Below are positions 34,383 through 42,157 of a stretch of DNA of 64,000 bases, in pieces (within the stretch, counting starts at the first letter, position 1; the number at the start of each line of letters is the position of its first letter). A program made the position numbers and the translations under genes. Origin of the DNA: Cytophagales bacterium (GTDB lineage Bacteria > Bacteroidota > Bacteroidia > Cytophagales > Cyclobacteriaceae); assembly GCA_017303795.1 (NCBI GenBank), contig JAFLBR010000004.1:1-64000 (forward strand). The letters are read 5' to 3'. The notes under the pieces are model-generated. The model was given only the letters and a program-made list of their open reading frames with translations. It did no database searches and was not told the DNA's origin.

Positions 34383-34541
34383 ATGCGTGGTGTTAAAAAA
34401 TCTGATCTCCCTTCCAAAATCTGTAAAACCTGTGGCCGCCCGTTTAGCTGGCGAAAGAAGTGGGAAAAGGTTTGGCATGAAGTGCGCTATTGCAGTTCGG
34501 GTTGTCGCGATCGCAAACATGCCGTTGTCAGTAGTAAATAA
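34383..34541 (+). CDS. DUF2256 zinc-ribbon-like protein, 52 aa
   Basis: An ATG at 34383 opens 52 codons to a TAA at 34539-34541. The product contains the DUF2256 core: LPSKICKTCGRPFSWRKKW, then VRYCSSGCRDRKH. The CxxC and CxxxC cysteines suggest a zinc ribbon. These tiny proteins accompany DUF2805 and photolyase-like proteins in many genomes, so a role in DNA or light responses has been suspected; it is not established. The divergent neighbour is the TIGR03643 gene. The RluD-family gene starts 27 bases downstream on the same strand. Confidence 0.9.
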   Translation: MRGVKKSDLPSKICKTCGRPFSWRKKWEKVWHEVRYCSSGCRDRKHAVVSSK

Positions 34542-34568
34542 GCTACCTTTACGGATTGATTTAATACC

Positions 34569-35600
34569 GTGATACACCAGGAAGATTTATTGGAAGATGA
34601 TGAGGATGGTTTGTTTGAACACCATCGAATAGTTGCCGATGCCGGACAAAGTCTGCTTCGCATAGATAAGTTTCTGATGGATAGGTTACCCAATGTAACC
34701 CGTACTAAAATTCAGGATGGCATACACGATGGGTTTGTAAAAGTAAACGACAAGCCTATCAAACCTAATTATAAAGTTCATCCCAACGATGTAATTACCG
34801 TTTCGCTGCCCGAACCACCACGCGATACTGATGTAGTAGCTGAAAATATTCCGCTTAACATTGTGTTTGAAGATGAGCATGTGCTGGTGGTAAATAAAGC
34901 TGCGGGCATGGTGGTGCATCCGGCTTACCAAAACTGGAGTGGTACGCTGGTAAACGCACTTACCTATCATTTTCAAAATCTACCCGAGATGAAAGGTAAT
35001 GAAGGCCGGCCGGGTTTGGTGCATCGCATCGATAAAGATACCTCGGGTTTATTGGTAATTGCCAAAACTGAAATTGCCATGAACTCGCTGGCCAAACAAT
35101 TTTTTGATCACAGTATTGAACGCACCTACCAGGCCATTGTATGGGGAATACCCGAGCCGACACACGGTACTATTAACGTGCACGTAGGGCGAAGCTTAAA
35201 AGACAGACGCGTAACTACTGCCTTTCCGGAAGGTGACTTCGGCAGACATGCCATCACGCATTACAAGTTGTTAAAAGATCTGCGATACATCTCATTGATT
35301 GAATGCAAACTGGAAACCGGACGCACCCACCAGATACGCGCGCACATGCGCTACATCGGGCATCCTATTTTTAATGACTCGATGTATGGTGGTAGTGATA
35401 TTGTAAAGGGAACCGTGTTCTCGAAATACAAACAATTTATTGATAACTGTTTTAAGATTATTCCGCGCCAAGCACTACACGCCAAAACGTTGGGCTTTAT
35501 CCATCCGGTAAGTAATCAGTTTATGCAATTTGATTCAGACCTGCCCAGCGATTTTGTGGATGTGATTGAGAAGTGGGAGCATTATGTGAAGTATAATTGA
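34569..35600 (+). CDS. RluD-family pseudouridine synthase
   Basis: The 343 residues comprise an S4 RNA-binding domain (RIDKFLMDRLPNVTRTKIQD; FVKVNDKPIKPNYKVHPND) and the RluA/RluD catalytic domain with the active aspartate in GLVHRIDKDTSGLLV (Asp155). YQAIVWG, ETGRTHQIRAHM and the end helices are typical. The family converts uridines in 23S rRNA (RluD: helix 69 of E. coli) to pseudouridine. The start is a GTG at 34569. It follows the DUF2256 gene. Confidence 0.93.
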   Translation: MIHQEDLLEDDEDGLFEHHRIVADAGQSLLRIDKFLMDRLPNVTRTKIQDGIHDGFVKVNDKPIKPNYKVHPNDVITVSLPEPPRDTDVVAENIPLNIVFEDEHVLVVNKAAGMVVHPAYQNWSGTLVNALTYHFQNLPEMKGNEGRPGLVHRIDKDTSGLLVIAKTEIAMNSLAKQFFDHSIERTYQAIVWGIPEPTHGTINVHVGRSLKDRRVTTAFPEGDFGRHAITHYKLLKDLRYISLIECKLETGRTHQIRAHMRYIGHPIFNDSMYGGSDIVKGTVFSKYKQFIDNCFKIIPRQALHAKTLGFIHPVSNQFMQFDSDLPSDFVDVIEKWEHYVKYN

Positions 35601-35606
35601 CCTGCA

Positions 35607-35688
35607 GTAAGGTTGACAACCTTACTATACAGAGAGAAAAATTTCCTATCAGATGCGTAAGAGCCATCTGTAGTACCGCAGGATGCGG
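35607..35688. repeat. Two short hairpins after the RluD-family gene
   Basis: GTAAGGTT (35607-35614) pairs perfectly with AACCTTAC (35618-35625) around GAC. Then CCGCA (35676-35680) pairs with TGCGG (35684-35688) around GGA. Both have 3-nt loops. No T-run follows, so terminators are less likely than REP-like repeats. Confidence 0.5.
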
Positions 35689-35694
35689 AAAGGC

Positions 35695-35904
35695 TTATGC
35701 TGCTAACCGCAGTTTCTTTTTACCTTTCTCCTGGCGCAAAGCTTGCCTGATTTCCTTCATCGCTTCTTTTTTGAAGCTCTTGTAATCGGAAGTTTTTTCA
35801 GGCTGGTTAAGAATGCCCTTAATGTAATTGAGCACCTCTTCCATTTGCACCTTGTCCATAGCATCCAGACTTTGCAGGATAGCCAGTTTGGGTGAGTGTA
35901 ACAT
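35695..35904 (-). CDS. Small hypothetical protein, 69 aa
   Basis: From ATG 35904 the product has 69 residues: MLHSPKLAILQSLDAMDKVQ, then MEEVLNYIKG, a linker and a very basic end (RQALRQEKGKKKLRLAA). It is wholly helical and soluble. The first half resembles the helical start of many small antitoxin-like or regulatory proteins of Bacteroidota, in the style SLDxMDKxQMxxVLxYIKG. No toxin partner follows. The ORF could be read further upstream to 35937, but that adds an odd leader. Confidence 0.65.
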   Translation of the reverse strand: MLHSPKLAILQSLDAMDKVQMEEVLNYIKGILNQPEKTSDYKSFKKEAMKEIRQALRQEKGKKKLRLAA

Positions 35905-36032
35905 ACAATTAGTGGTTGTTGTTAGTACAAATAACACAAATGAATACCCTGTGGTTCAATAGGTAAGCCGGTTATTAACCTAATGTTGAACTGCCGTTAA
36001 CAATCAACTTAAAATCTGGCTAAAAACAGCGT

Positions 36033-37292
36033 TTAGCCTAAGTCTTTCAAGGCTGCCACAAACGTATCCAGCTCCTGAGTAGTAGTGTAAACATTGGGTG
36101 TAATGCGGCAACCGTGCACTCCGGCCCCATCAATGGCTACCGTATAAATCTTGTATTTCTTCAATAAGGTATCGGCCAGGTCTTGTGGTTTCATTCCCAC
36201 TACACCTACATTTCCAATACCGGCATGGCGCCTGGGATCGTCTGGTGTATTCACCACAATATGTTTTAGTCCGCGCACTTTGGTTGTCCAGTAGCGCTGC
36301 AAATACCGCAAGCGTTCTTCTTTGCGGTCGCGGCCGATTTTCAAATAGAAATCAATGGAGTTGGCAATGGTGAGATCGGTATAAACCGGATGTGTTCCGA
36401 TTTGATTTAAACTGTAAATATCATTTTGATCGGGATTACCAGATGCCAACAACGGCCACACATTGGCAGCCTTTCCTTTTTTTACATACAAGATGCCTGC
36501 ACCCAGCGGAACACTTAACCACTTATGCAGACTGGCTCCGTAATAATCGCAACCCAAATCCGCAATAGAAAAGTTAAGGTGTGCAAACGCGTGTGCGCCA
36601 TCTACCATTACCTCCACACCTTTAGCATGGGCCATGTCGCAGATTTTTCTTACCGGCAACACATGCCCGGTAATGTTAATCATGTGGCCTACCATTAAAA
36701 GTTTTGTTTTGGGTGTGATGGCACTTTCATAAAGTTTTACAATCTCCTCATCCGACTTAGGGTGATTGGGTACCGAAATAATTTTATTAACGATGCCATG
36801 TTTCTTTTCCATCAATTTAAAATGGTTCAGCATCGAACCATAATCCTGTTCGGCCATTACAGCTTCGTCACCAGCTTTCCAATGTATGCCACCTATAATC
36901 ATGTCTAACGATTCGGTGGTGTTGCGTGTAATAATCAATTCTTCAGGCGAGCATCCGGCCAGTTCAGCAAGCTTTGCGGCCATCTTACGTTTGTTATCCC
37001 ACTGCACGGTGCGCATGTAATACGAACCCTGGTAGTTTACTTCGCGAATGTGGTTGATATAATGTTCCAGAATTTCTTGCGGAAGAAAACAGTAGTAGCC
37101 ATTCTCCAGGTTAATGTAATCTGGTTTTAGTTTATAGCCTCCGCGTATGGCAGCCCAGAAATCTTCATCGCTGGCCACCGCTTCCGCAGAAAGATGGGCT
37201 GTATTTTTATTGGCTTCGGCCAGTGCATCCCACAAGGGCAAAGCCGTTAGTGAAAGTAAACCGAGGTTTTTAAGAAAGGCTCGTTTGTTCAT
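36033..37292 (-). CDS. Class V aminotransferase-fold enzyme, exported
   Basis: A PLP-dependent protein of 419 residues related to isopenicillin-N epimerase and cysteine desulfurase-like enzymes. A Tat-like signal (KRAFLKNLGLLSLTALPL, with KR rather than RR) precedes the domain. Phosphate and ring contacts are in RNTTESLDMIIGGI and VEVMVDGAHAFAHL (Asp231). The Schiff-base lysine is Lys257 in YYGASLHKWLSVPLGAG. The family includes racemases, lyases and desulfurases, so the substrate cannot be named. It has about 95 bases on its 3' side and a divergent FKBP gene upstream. Confidence 0.9.
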   Translation of the reverse strand: MNKRAFLKNLGLLSLTALPLWDALAEANKNTAHLSAEAVASDEDFWAAIRGGYKLKPDYINLENGYYCFLPQEILEHYINHIREVNYQGSYYMRTVQWDNKRKMAAKLAELAGCSPEELIITRNTTESLDMIIGGIHWKAGDEAVMAEQDYGSMLNHFKLMEKKHGIVNKIISVPNHPKSDEEIVKLYESAITPKTKLLMVGHMINITGHVLPVRKICDMAHAKGVEVMVDGAHAFAHLNFSIADLGCDYYGASLHKWLSVPLGAGILYVKKGKAANVWPLLASGNPDQNDIYSLNQIGTHPVYTDLTIANSIDFYLKIGRDRKEERLRYLQRYWTTKVRGLKHIVVNTPDDPRRHAGIGNVGVVGMKPQDLADTLLKKYKIYTVAIDGAGVHGCRITPNVYTTTQELDTFVAALKDLG

Positions 37293-37311
37293 ATCGAAGG
37301 GATTGACTGAT

Positions 37312-37319
37312 CAAAGCTA
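37312..37319 (-). promoter_or_regulatory. -7 element of the aminotransferase gene
   Basis: The minus strand reads TAGCTTTG, matching TAnnTTTG, about 20 bases before the ATG at 37292. A TTG lies 22 bases upstream of it as a possible -33 box. Confidence 0.4.
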
Positions 37320-37350
37320 ATAACATTCCGGACGTATTTTGCAATGGCTC

Positions 37351-37433
37351 GTGCCGAAGGCACTCCTGATTAACTTGTACTTATTCACTCAGCACTAAAG
37401 TGCTGCGTTACAACATGACCGAGCCTCTGGCTC
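37351..37433. repeat. Cluster of three short hairpins
   Basis: GTGCC/GGCAC with loop GAA (37351-37363), CAGCACT/AGTGCTG with a 2-nt loop (37390-37405) and GAGCC/GGCTC with loop TCT (37421-37433) lie within 83 bases between divergent genes. The similar design (5-7 bp stems, 2-3-nt loops) suggests a REP-like repeat cluster rather than three terminators. Confidence 0.5.
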
Positions 37434-37557
37434 TTATCATTCAAAAGAGGTGTAGCTCAGGTAGTACCAGTATTTTTAAGTGACGCTATCAAAGCAAAAC
37501 GCCTTTGTGAAAGCGCTCAGGATTCGTTTCTTTGCACCGCTAAAAAAATTAACGAAA

Positions 37558-38304
37558 ATGAAATTCCTGATTCTGCCTCTGTTGCTCTGCAGCCTGCTGG
37601 TAAATGCACAATCCAAAAAAGAACTACTGGCCAAAACTCAGCAGCTTACTGCCGAAGTTGAAGCCCTGAAAAAACAAATCAACGATCAGAAATCTCAAAA
37701 GGCCGATCTGAACGATCCGCATAAAAAAGCCAGCTATGCATTAGGTGTATTGGTTTCAAAGAATTTAAAAATGCAAGGTGGCGATTCGCTCGATTATGAA
37801 TCATTAACCATTGGAATACGCGATGTATTTAAACAAGACTCGCTGCAACTTCAACCACAAGATGCAGCCATGTATGTGCAGGGGTATATGCAACAAGCGG
37901 CCGAAGCAAAATTTGCGAAAGCTAAAGCAGCTGGTGTAGCTTTCCTTGCCGAGAACAAAACCAAACCCGGAGTAATAGAAACGGCAAGTGGTTTACAATA
38001 TAAAATTGTGAATACTGGCAGTGGTAAAAAACCTACCGCTGCCGATCAGGCAACCGTACATTATACCGGTAAACTGTTAGATGGAACTCCATTTGATAGT
38101 TCGGTGGAGCGTGGCGAACCTGCAACTTTTGGCGTTGGTGAAGTTATTACCGGTTGGACTGAAGCTTTACAATTAATGCGCGAAGGTGATAAGTGGATTC
38201 TTTACCTGCCCTCAGAACTTGCCTATGGCGAACAAGGTGCCGGTGGCCAAATTCCACCAAACTCTGTTTTGATTTTTGAAGTGGAGTTGATTAAGGTAAA
38301 TTGA
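37558..38304 (+). CDS. Periplasmic FKBP-type peptidyl-prolyl isomerase
   Basis: The 248-residue protein (start ATG 37558, which begins the signal peptide MKFLILPLLLCSLLVNAQS) has a coiled N-terminal region and an FKBP_N dimerisation domain (KKASYALGVLVSKNLKMQGG). The catalytic FKBP domain follows (ASGLQYKIVNTGSGKKPTAA; VHYTGKLLDGTPFDSS; VITGWTEALQLMREGDKW; ELAYGEQGAGGQIPPNSVL). The order is that of Mip/FkpA. It assists folding of exported proteins by proline isomerisation. A reading from 37480 adds 26 residues before the signal peptide and is rejected. Confidence 0.95.
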   Translation: MKFLILPLLLCSLLVNAQSKKELLAKTQQLTAEVEALKKQINDQKSQKADLNDPHKKASYALGVLVSKNLKMQGGDSLDYESLTIGIRDVFKQDSLQLQPQDAAMYVQGYMQQAAEAKFAKAKAAGVAFLAENKTKPGVIETASGLQYKIVNTGSGKKPTAADQATVHYTGKLLDGTPFDSSVERGEPATFGVGEVITGWTEALQLMREGDKWILYLPSELAYGEQGAGGQIPPNSVLIFEVELIKVN

Positions 38305-38310
38305 GTTCTG

Positions 38311-38380
38311 AGTAAACCGCAGAGACGCAATGACGCAAAGTTTTAGTTGACTTCGCGCCCCAGCGGCTTTGCGGTTAACT
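38311..38380. repeat. Gene-less inverted repeat resembling the GxxExxY cassette ends
   Basis: The 30 bases at 38311-38340 and the reverse complement of 38351-38380 agree at 22 positions, with a 10-base spacer. The sequence has the CCGCAGAGACGCAA character of short dispersed Bacteroidota repeats and resembles the ends of the GxxExxY unit in its GAGACGC/CACGGAG design. It fills the gap between the FKBP gene and the convergent quinone reductase gene, overlapping the latter's stop codon. Confidence 0.6.
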
Positions 38381-39353
38381 ACTCAATCTGCACCACTGCT
38401 TTTCCAATCACTTTTCTATCCATCAGATCTTGCAAGGCCTGTGGTGCTTCTTGTAAAGAATACGTCTTATAAATCTGCTGACTGATTTTACCTTCGCTAT
38501 GCCATTGAATTAATTGCTGCATGTTGGCCGTATTGCGTGTTGGTTCTTTAGCAGCAAAGCCACTCCAGAAAACGCCTACAATCGAAGCACCCTTTAATAA
38601 TGGAACATTCGCAGCAAAGTTGGGAATGCTACCGGAAGCAAAACCCACAACCAAATACCGACCACTCCAGGTAATTGTGCGTAAAGCTGTTTCGGCAAGT
38701 GTTCCGCCTATGGGATCGTAAATTACATCTACACCATCTTGCGCAATCTCCTTTACACTTTCTTTCAAATCGTGCGTGGCATAATTAATTACAAAATCGG
38801 CACCCTTGTTTTTACACTGCGTTAATTTATCATCTGCGGAAGCGGCCGCAATAACTGTAGCCCCCATAAGCTTACCCAACTCCACAGCAGCAAGCCCTAC
38901 TCCACCCGCGGCTCCCAACACCAATAATTTTTCGCCTGCTTTTAACTGAGCCCGATCTTTTAATGCATGATAAGCAGTAGCATTGTTATAAAAAGCTGTA
39001 GCCGCAGCTTTAAGATTAATATTTTGTGGTAATACAAAAACCTTTGCTGCCTTAACCGCAACATATTCGGCAAGGCCACCCCAACTGCACAAGGCCACTA
39101 CTACATCGCCTATGTTAATTTGTTTTGTGTTGGCTCCAACAGCAACCACGGTTCCGGCCACTTCGCCACCAGGCGAAAATGGTAGCGTAGGTTTAAACTG
39201 ATATTTGTTTTGAATGAGGAGTGTATCGGGAAAGTTTACACCACAGTACGCCACCTTCACCAATACTTCGTCAGCCACAATGTGTGGTTGATCTATTTCT
39301 GCCAACTCAAGTGTGTGTGGCAATCCGTAAGCGCGACAAACCAATGCTTTCAC
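38379..39353 (-). CDS. NADPH:quinone reductase-like zinc-free alcohol dehydrogenase
   Basis: A medium-chain reductase of 324 residues. It has the GroES-like N-terminal domain (MKALVCRAYGLPHTLELAEI; FSPGGEVAGTVVAVG) and a Rossmann domain with LVLGAAGGVGLAAVELGKLM and VDVIYDPIGGTL. The zinc ligands of alcohol dehydrogenases are not in place, as in quinone oxidoreductases. The start codon is GTG at 39353. The stop lies in the right arm of an inverted repeat. The single-receiver gene upstream is 31 bases away on the same strand. Confidence 0.92.
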   Translation of the reverse strand: MKALVCRAYGLPHTLELAEIDQPHIVADEVLVKVAYCGVNFPDTLLIQNKYQFKPTLPFSPGGEVAGTVVAVGANTKQINIGDVVVALCSWGGLAEYVAVKAAKVFVLPQNINLKAAATAFYNNATAYHALKDRAQLKAGEKLLVLGAAGGVGLAAVELGKLMGATVIAAASADDKLTQCKNKGADFVINYATHDLKESVKEIAQDGVDVIYDPIGGTLAETALRTITWSGRYLVVGFASGSIPNFAANVPLLKGASIVGVFWSGFAAKEPTRNTANMQQLIQWHSEGKISQQIYKTYSLQEAPQALQDLMDRKVIGKAVVQIE

Positions 39354-39384
39354 GTGGCTAATGTTTACCGCGAAAAGTTACGCG

Positions 39385-39795
39385 CTATTTTTTGAAAAGC
39401 TTGCTCAGAATTCCTTTGGGTGGTGAATCCAGTTTATCCATAGCCGTGCGCAGATGAATAAGAAAGGCATCATTCTTTAAAATGTGATCGGCAACCTTTA
39501 GCTTTTTAGTTTTTGCCCGAAGACTTTCATCGTTTAACCCGGTAATATAAATAACAGGTATGCCCGATTGTTTTTTGCGAATTTCTTTCAAGTAATCTAA
39601 ACCGGTTTTATCGGGGGCGTTTGTAAATAAGTGGTCGAGAATAATCAGGTAAGGTTTGGCTTGATCCAAAGCAGCAATGCCCTCGGGGCCTGATTGAAAT
39701 ACCTGTGTTTCATACTGCGGCATCTGCCCGAAGTGCCCCTTCATGAACTTGAGATAAACAGGGTCGTCATCAATAATAAAAACCAATTTTTTCAT
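39385..39795 (-). CDS. Single-domain response regulator
   Basis: A lone receiver of 136 residues with no output domain. The acidic pocket is IIDDDP (Asp9-Asp11), the phosphate acceptor is Asp54 in YLIILDHLFTN, and the conserved threonine and lysine are in VIYITG and LKVADHIL. Such proteins act by binding partners or as phosphate shuttles. No kinase is adjacent. It is 31 bases upstream of the quinone reductase gene, on the same strand. Confidence 0.92.
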   Translation of the reverse strand: MKKLVFIIDDDPVYLKFMKGHFGQMPQYETQVFQSGPEGIAALDQAKPYLIILDHLFTNAPDKTGLDYLKEIRKKQSGIPVIYITGLNDESLRAKTKKLKVADHILKNDAFLIHLRTAMDKLDSPPKGILSKLFKK

Positions 39796-39896
39796 CAGGT
39801 AAATATATTGTCAAACTGCATTCCCATAAAAAATTCGCAGGTAAAAAAAGCAACTGTGTACCATTTACCTTAAATTTCAATCTAAACCTTCGCATT

Positions 39897-40862
39897 ATGA
39901 TACCTCGCAGACGATTTATTCAATTGGCCGGCACCACGCTGGCCGCTTTACCCGTTTCCGGGATTTTAGCCCAAACGCTCACCGAACAGAAAAAGCACTG
40001 GGGCATTCAGTTGTTTACCATTCCGCAGATGGTATCCAAAGATTTAAAAGGCACACTAAAAACCCTTAGCGAAATTGGATACAAAGAGATTGAGTTTTTT
40101 GGGCCATATGATTTTAGTGCCACTGAAACCATTGAGCGCTGGAAACCTATTTCGGCACAACTGGGCATAGAAGCCAATGCATTTTATGGTCACTCGGTTA
40201 GCGATGTAAAAACCATGCTGAAAGATTTTGGATTAAGTACACCCTCGGTACATCTCGACCTGATTACCATGCGCAAGAATTTAAAACCGGCTATGGAAGC
40301 ATTGAGCAAATTAGGAACACGGTATGTAGCCATTCCTCCGCTTAACCTGAGCAACACCGATGAACGCTGGACACTCGATCATTTTAAAAAACTGGCTGAT
40401 GAGTTTAATCAGATCGGTAAAAAGATGGCCGATTACGGACTTACGTTTGTGTATCACAATCATGGGTACGAACACTGGACAGAGAATGGCCAAACACCTA
40501 TGGAGGTTTTGTTGAAGAACACCGATCCTAAGCACGTAGTGTTTGAGTTGGATATTTTCTGGATGACAGCAGGAGGCGCAAGTCCGATTGAGTTTATGAA
40601 AAGTAATCCCGGTCGCTTTAAGTTGTTGCACATTAAAGACGCCAGCGAACCCATTCGTTTTTCGGGTGATGGCAGTACTCCCGACCAGTGGATGACACTG
40701 TTCCCTAAAATGGCCGACCCCGGTACCGGAGTTTTTGATATAAGAGGCATAATAGCACAAGCTGTAAAATCAGGAGCCGAACATTTTTACCTGGAGCGCG
40801 ACCTTACTCCAACTCCGATTGAAACTTTGAAGAATTCGTTTGAGTTTTTTAAGGGGGTTTGA
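39897..40862 (+). CDS. Exported sugar-phosphate isomerase/epimerase (TIM barrel)
   Basis: A 321-residue protein of the xylose isomerase-like barrel family. The N-terminus is a twin-arginine signal (MIPRRRFIQLAGTTLAALPV), so the folded enzyme is sent to the periplasm. HWGIQLFTIPQMVSKDLKGT, YVAIPPLNLSN, FVYHNHGYEHW and VVFELDIFWMTAGG show the barrel strands with the metal-binding His and Glu/Asp residues. The substrate cannot be read. The next gene lies close downstream on the same strand. Confidence 0.9.
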   Translation: MIPRRRFIQLAGTTLAALPVSGILAQTLTEQKKHWGIQLFTIPQMVSKDLKGTLKTLSEIGYKEIEFFGPYDFSATETIERWKPISAQLGIEANAFYGHSVSDVKTMLKDFGLSTPSVHLDLITMRKNLKPAMEALSKLGTRYVAIPPLNLSNTDERWTLDHFKKLADEFNQIGKKMADYGLTFVYHNHGYEHWTENGQTPMEVLLKNTDPKHVVFELDIFWMTAGGASPIEFMKSNPGRFKLLHIKDASEPIRFSGDGSTPDQWMTLFPKMADPGTGVFDIRGIIAQAVKSGAEHFYLERDLTPTPIETLKNSFEFFKGV

Positions 40863-40888
40863 GGTGGATGTTACTCAGAGAAGAAGTT

Positions 40889-41224
40889 ATGAATATGGGA
40901 CAGACAAGGATAATGTTTATTGAGAATAAGGTCGGTGAGAGTAACTTGATTGGTGATGCTAGGATTGGACGTGTACAGTTTTCGAAGACCGGTAAGTCAA
41001 TTCACTACAACGGACGGAGGTTTGAACGAATGAGTGGATTCAAAGCCAATTATCGGGACACTGAATCAGGTGAACCTTATTGGATTTCCGGATGTAAAAA
41101 GAATGGAGAAGATAGACTTTATGGAGAACGGCTTCCAATCTATATTGATAATGACGCGAGAGAAGAATATTGGACTGATATTAGAAATCTCCCAGAGAAT
41201 ATACACTTGACAAGAATTAACTGA
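40889..41224 (+). CDS. Small conserved protein, 111 aa
   Basis: From ATG 40889 (or 40895) the product has about 110 residues: GQTRIMFIENKVGESNLIGD, then GRVQFSKTGKSIHYNGRRFE, FKANYRDTESGEPYWISGCK and REEYWTDIRNLPENIHLTRI. This family of small proteins often carries the label of a DXP synthase in databases, which cannot be right at this size. I recognise the family but know no function. It lies just after the sugar isomerase gene; the ORF could extend back to 40859 with a TTG start. A bidirectional terminator follows. Confidence 0.75.
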   Translation: MNMGQTRIMFIENKVGESNLIGDARIGRVQFSKTGKSIHYNGRRFERMSGFKANYRDTESGEPYWISGCKKNGEDRLYGERLPIYIDNDAREEYWTDIRNLPENIHLTRIN

Positions 41225-41330
41225 CCCACTATCTCATTACTTATTATGTTTGTTATGCTATGTAATGATTCTATGCAGTACCTAATCTTATGAATATTTG
41301 AATTTTTAGAGCAACAACCACAACATATAA

Positions 41331-41361
41331 AAGCCTGACCATTCTTGAAATGGTCAGGCTT
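41331..41361. terminator. Strong bidirectional terminator
   Basis: AAGCCTGACCATT (41331-41343) pairs without mismatch with AATGGTCAGGCTT (41349-41361) around a 5-nt loop. It lies between the convergent ends of the small conserved gene and the DUF2807 gene; A-rich and T-rich flanks serve both strands. Confidence 0.75.
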
Positions 41362-41386
41362 CTGAACAGTTTACTTATTCAATTGG

Positions 41387-42091
41387 TTAATCCTTCTTCA
41401 CCACACTTGCTCCCGATGTTTCTACCATCAACTCCGGTTCGCCACGATAGATTATTTCACTTGCTCCGGTAGCTACAACCTGCAATTGCTGCGATACATT
41501 TACCCGACCTTGACTGGCTCCGGAAACATGCAGTTTGGCTTGCACCGTTTCGTACGCGAATGCAGTAAGTACTGAGGCTCCGGAAATGCTGCCATCCATC
41601 AGGTTGCCTTCTCCGCGCAAGCGTAATTGCGAGGCGCCATTTACATTCAGATACAGTTCATCAGCATCCATATCTACCTGGCCTAACGATGCGCCCGATA
41701 ACATAACATCCAAACGCGCCACATCATCAAAGCCACTTACCTTTCCGTTTACGGCTCCTGAAAAATTTATGCCCACTAACTCAGGCATAGTTATGGTAAC
41801 GAATGTAGTGTATTGACGATTTTCAGATTCATCGAAACGAACGATCAGCGAGTTGCCACTTTTAAAAACTTCCAGGTCGTCCAGATTTCTCCTATCACCT
41901 TCTGCTTTTATAGTGTAATGGGTGCCCGCTACAATCGTTACATCCAATGCGTCACCTGCTTCCACCCTATCAAAATCAACAACTGCAAATGAACGTGCAT
42001 CTTGCTGGCGTGGCCCCGGATCTTCGTCATTCAAACAGGCTGTTAACCACAAGGAGGCTGACAAAAGGAAAATAAGGTTAAACCGTTTCAT
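41387..42091 (-). CDS. DUF2807 (head-GIN) lipoprotein, putative adhesin
   Basis: From ATG 42091 the 234-residue product has a signal peptide with lipobox LWLTACLN. The DUF2807 domain begins ARSFAVVDFDRVEAGDALDV and consists of repeated beta rungs with the GAS motif (INFSGAVNGKVSG, MLSGASLGQVDM, NVNGASQLRL, SISGASVLTAF, HVSGASQGRVNV, VATGASEIIYRG), a right-handed beta-helix. Relatives are called auto-transporter adhesin-like. It is the last gene of the TonB-receptor cluster, 66 bases downstream of the receptor. Confidence 0.92.
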   Translation of the reverse strand: MKRFNLIFLLSASLWLTACLNDEDPGPRQQDARSFAVVDFDRVEAGDALDVTIVAGTHYTIKAEGDRRNLDDLEVFKSGNSLIVRFDESENRQYTTFVTITMPELVGINFSGAVNGKVSGFDDVARLDVMLSGASLGQVDMDADELYLNVNGASQLRLRGEGNLMDGSISGASVLTAFAYETVQAKLHVSGASQGRVNVSQQLQVVATGASEIIYRGEPELMVETSGASVVKKD

Positions 42092-42157
42092 AGTTATTCG
42101 TTTTTTTGAGGTAGGACAACCCACTGGCCAATTACCCCTGCTCGATAAAAGATTTTT

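Noticed and set aside
37480-37557. Upstream start for the FKBP protein
   Set aside because: It would place 26 basic residues before a clear signal peptide.
40889-41224. Calling the 111-residue protein a DXP synthase
   Set aside because: DXP synthase has over 600 residues and thiamine-binding motifs; none is here. The label on relatives is probably a copied error.
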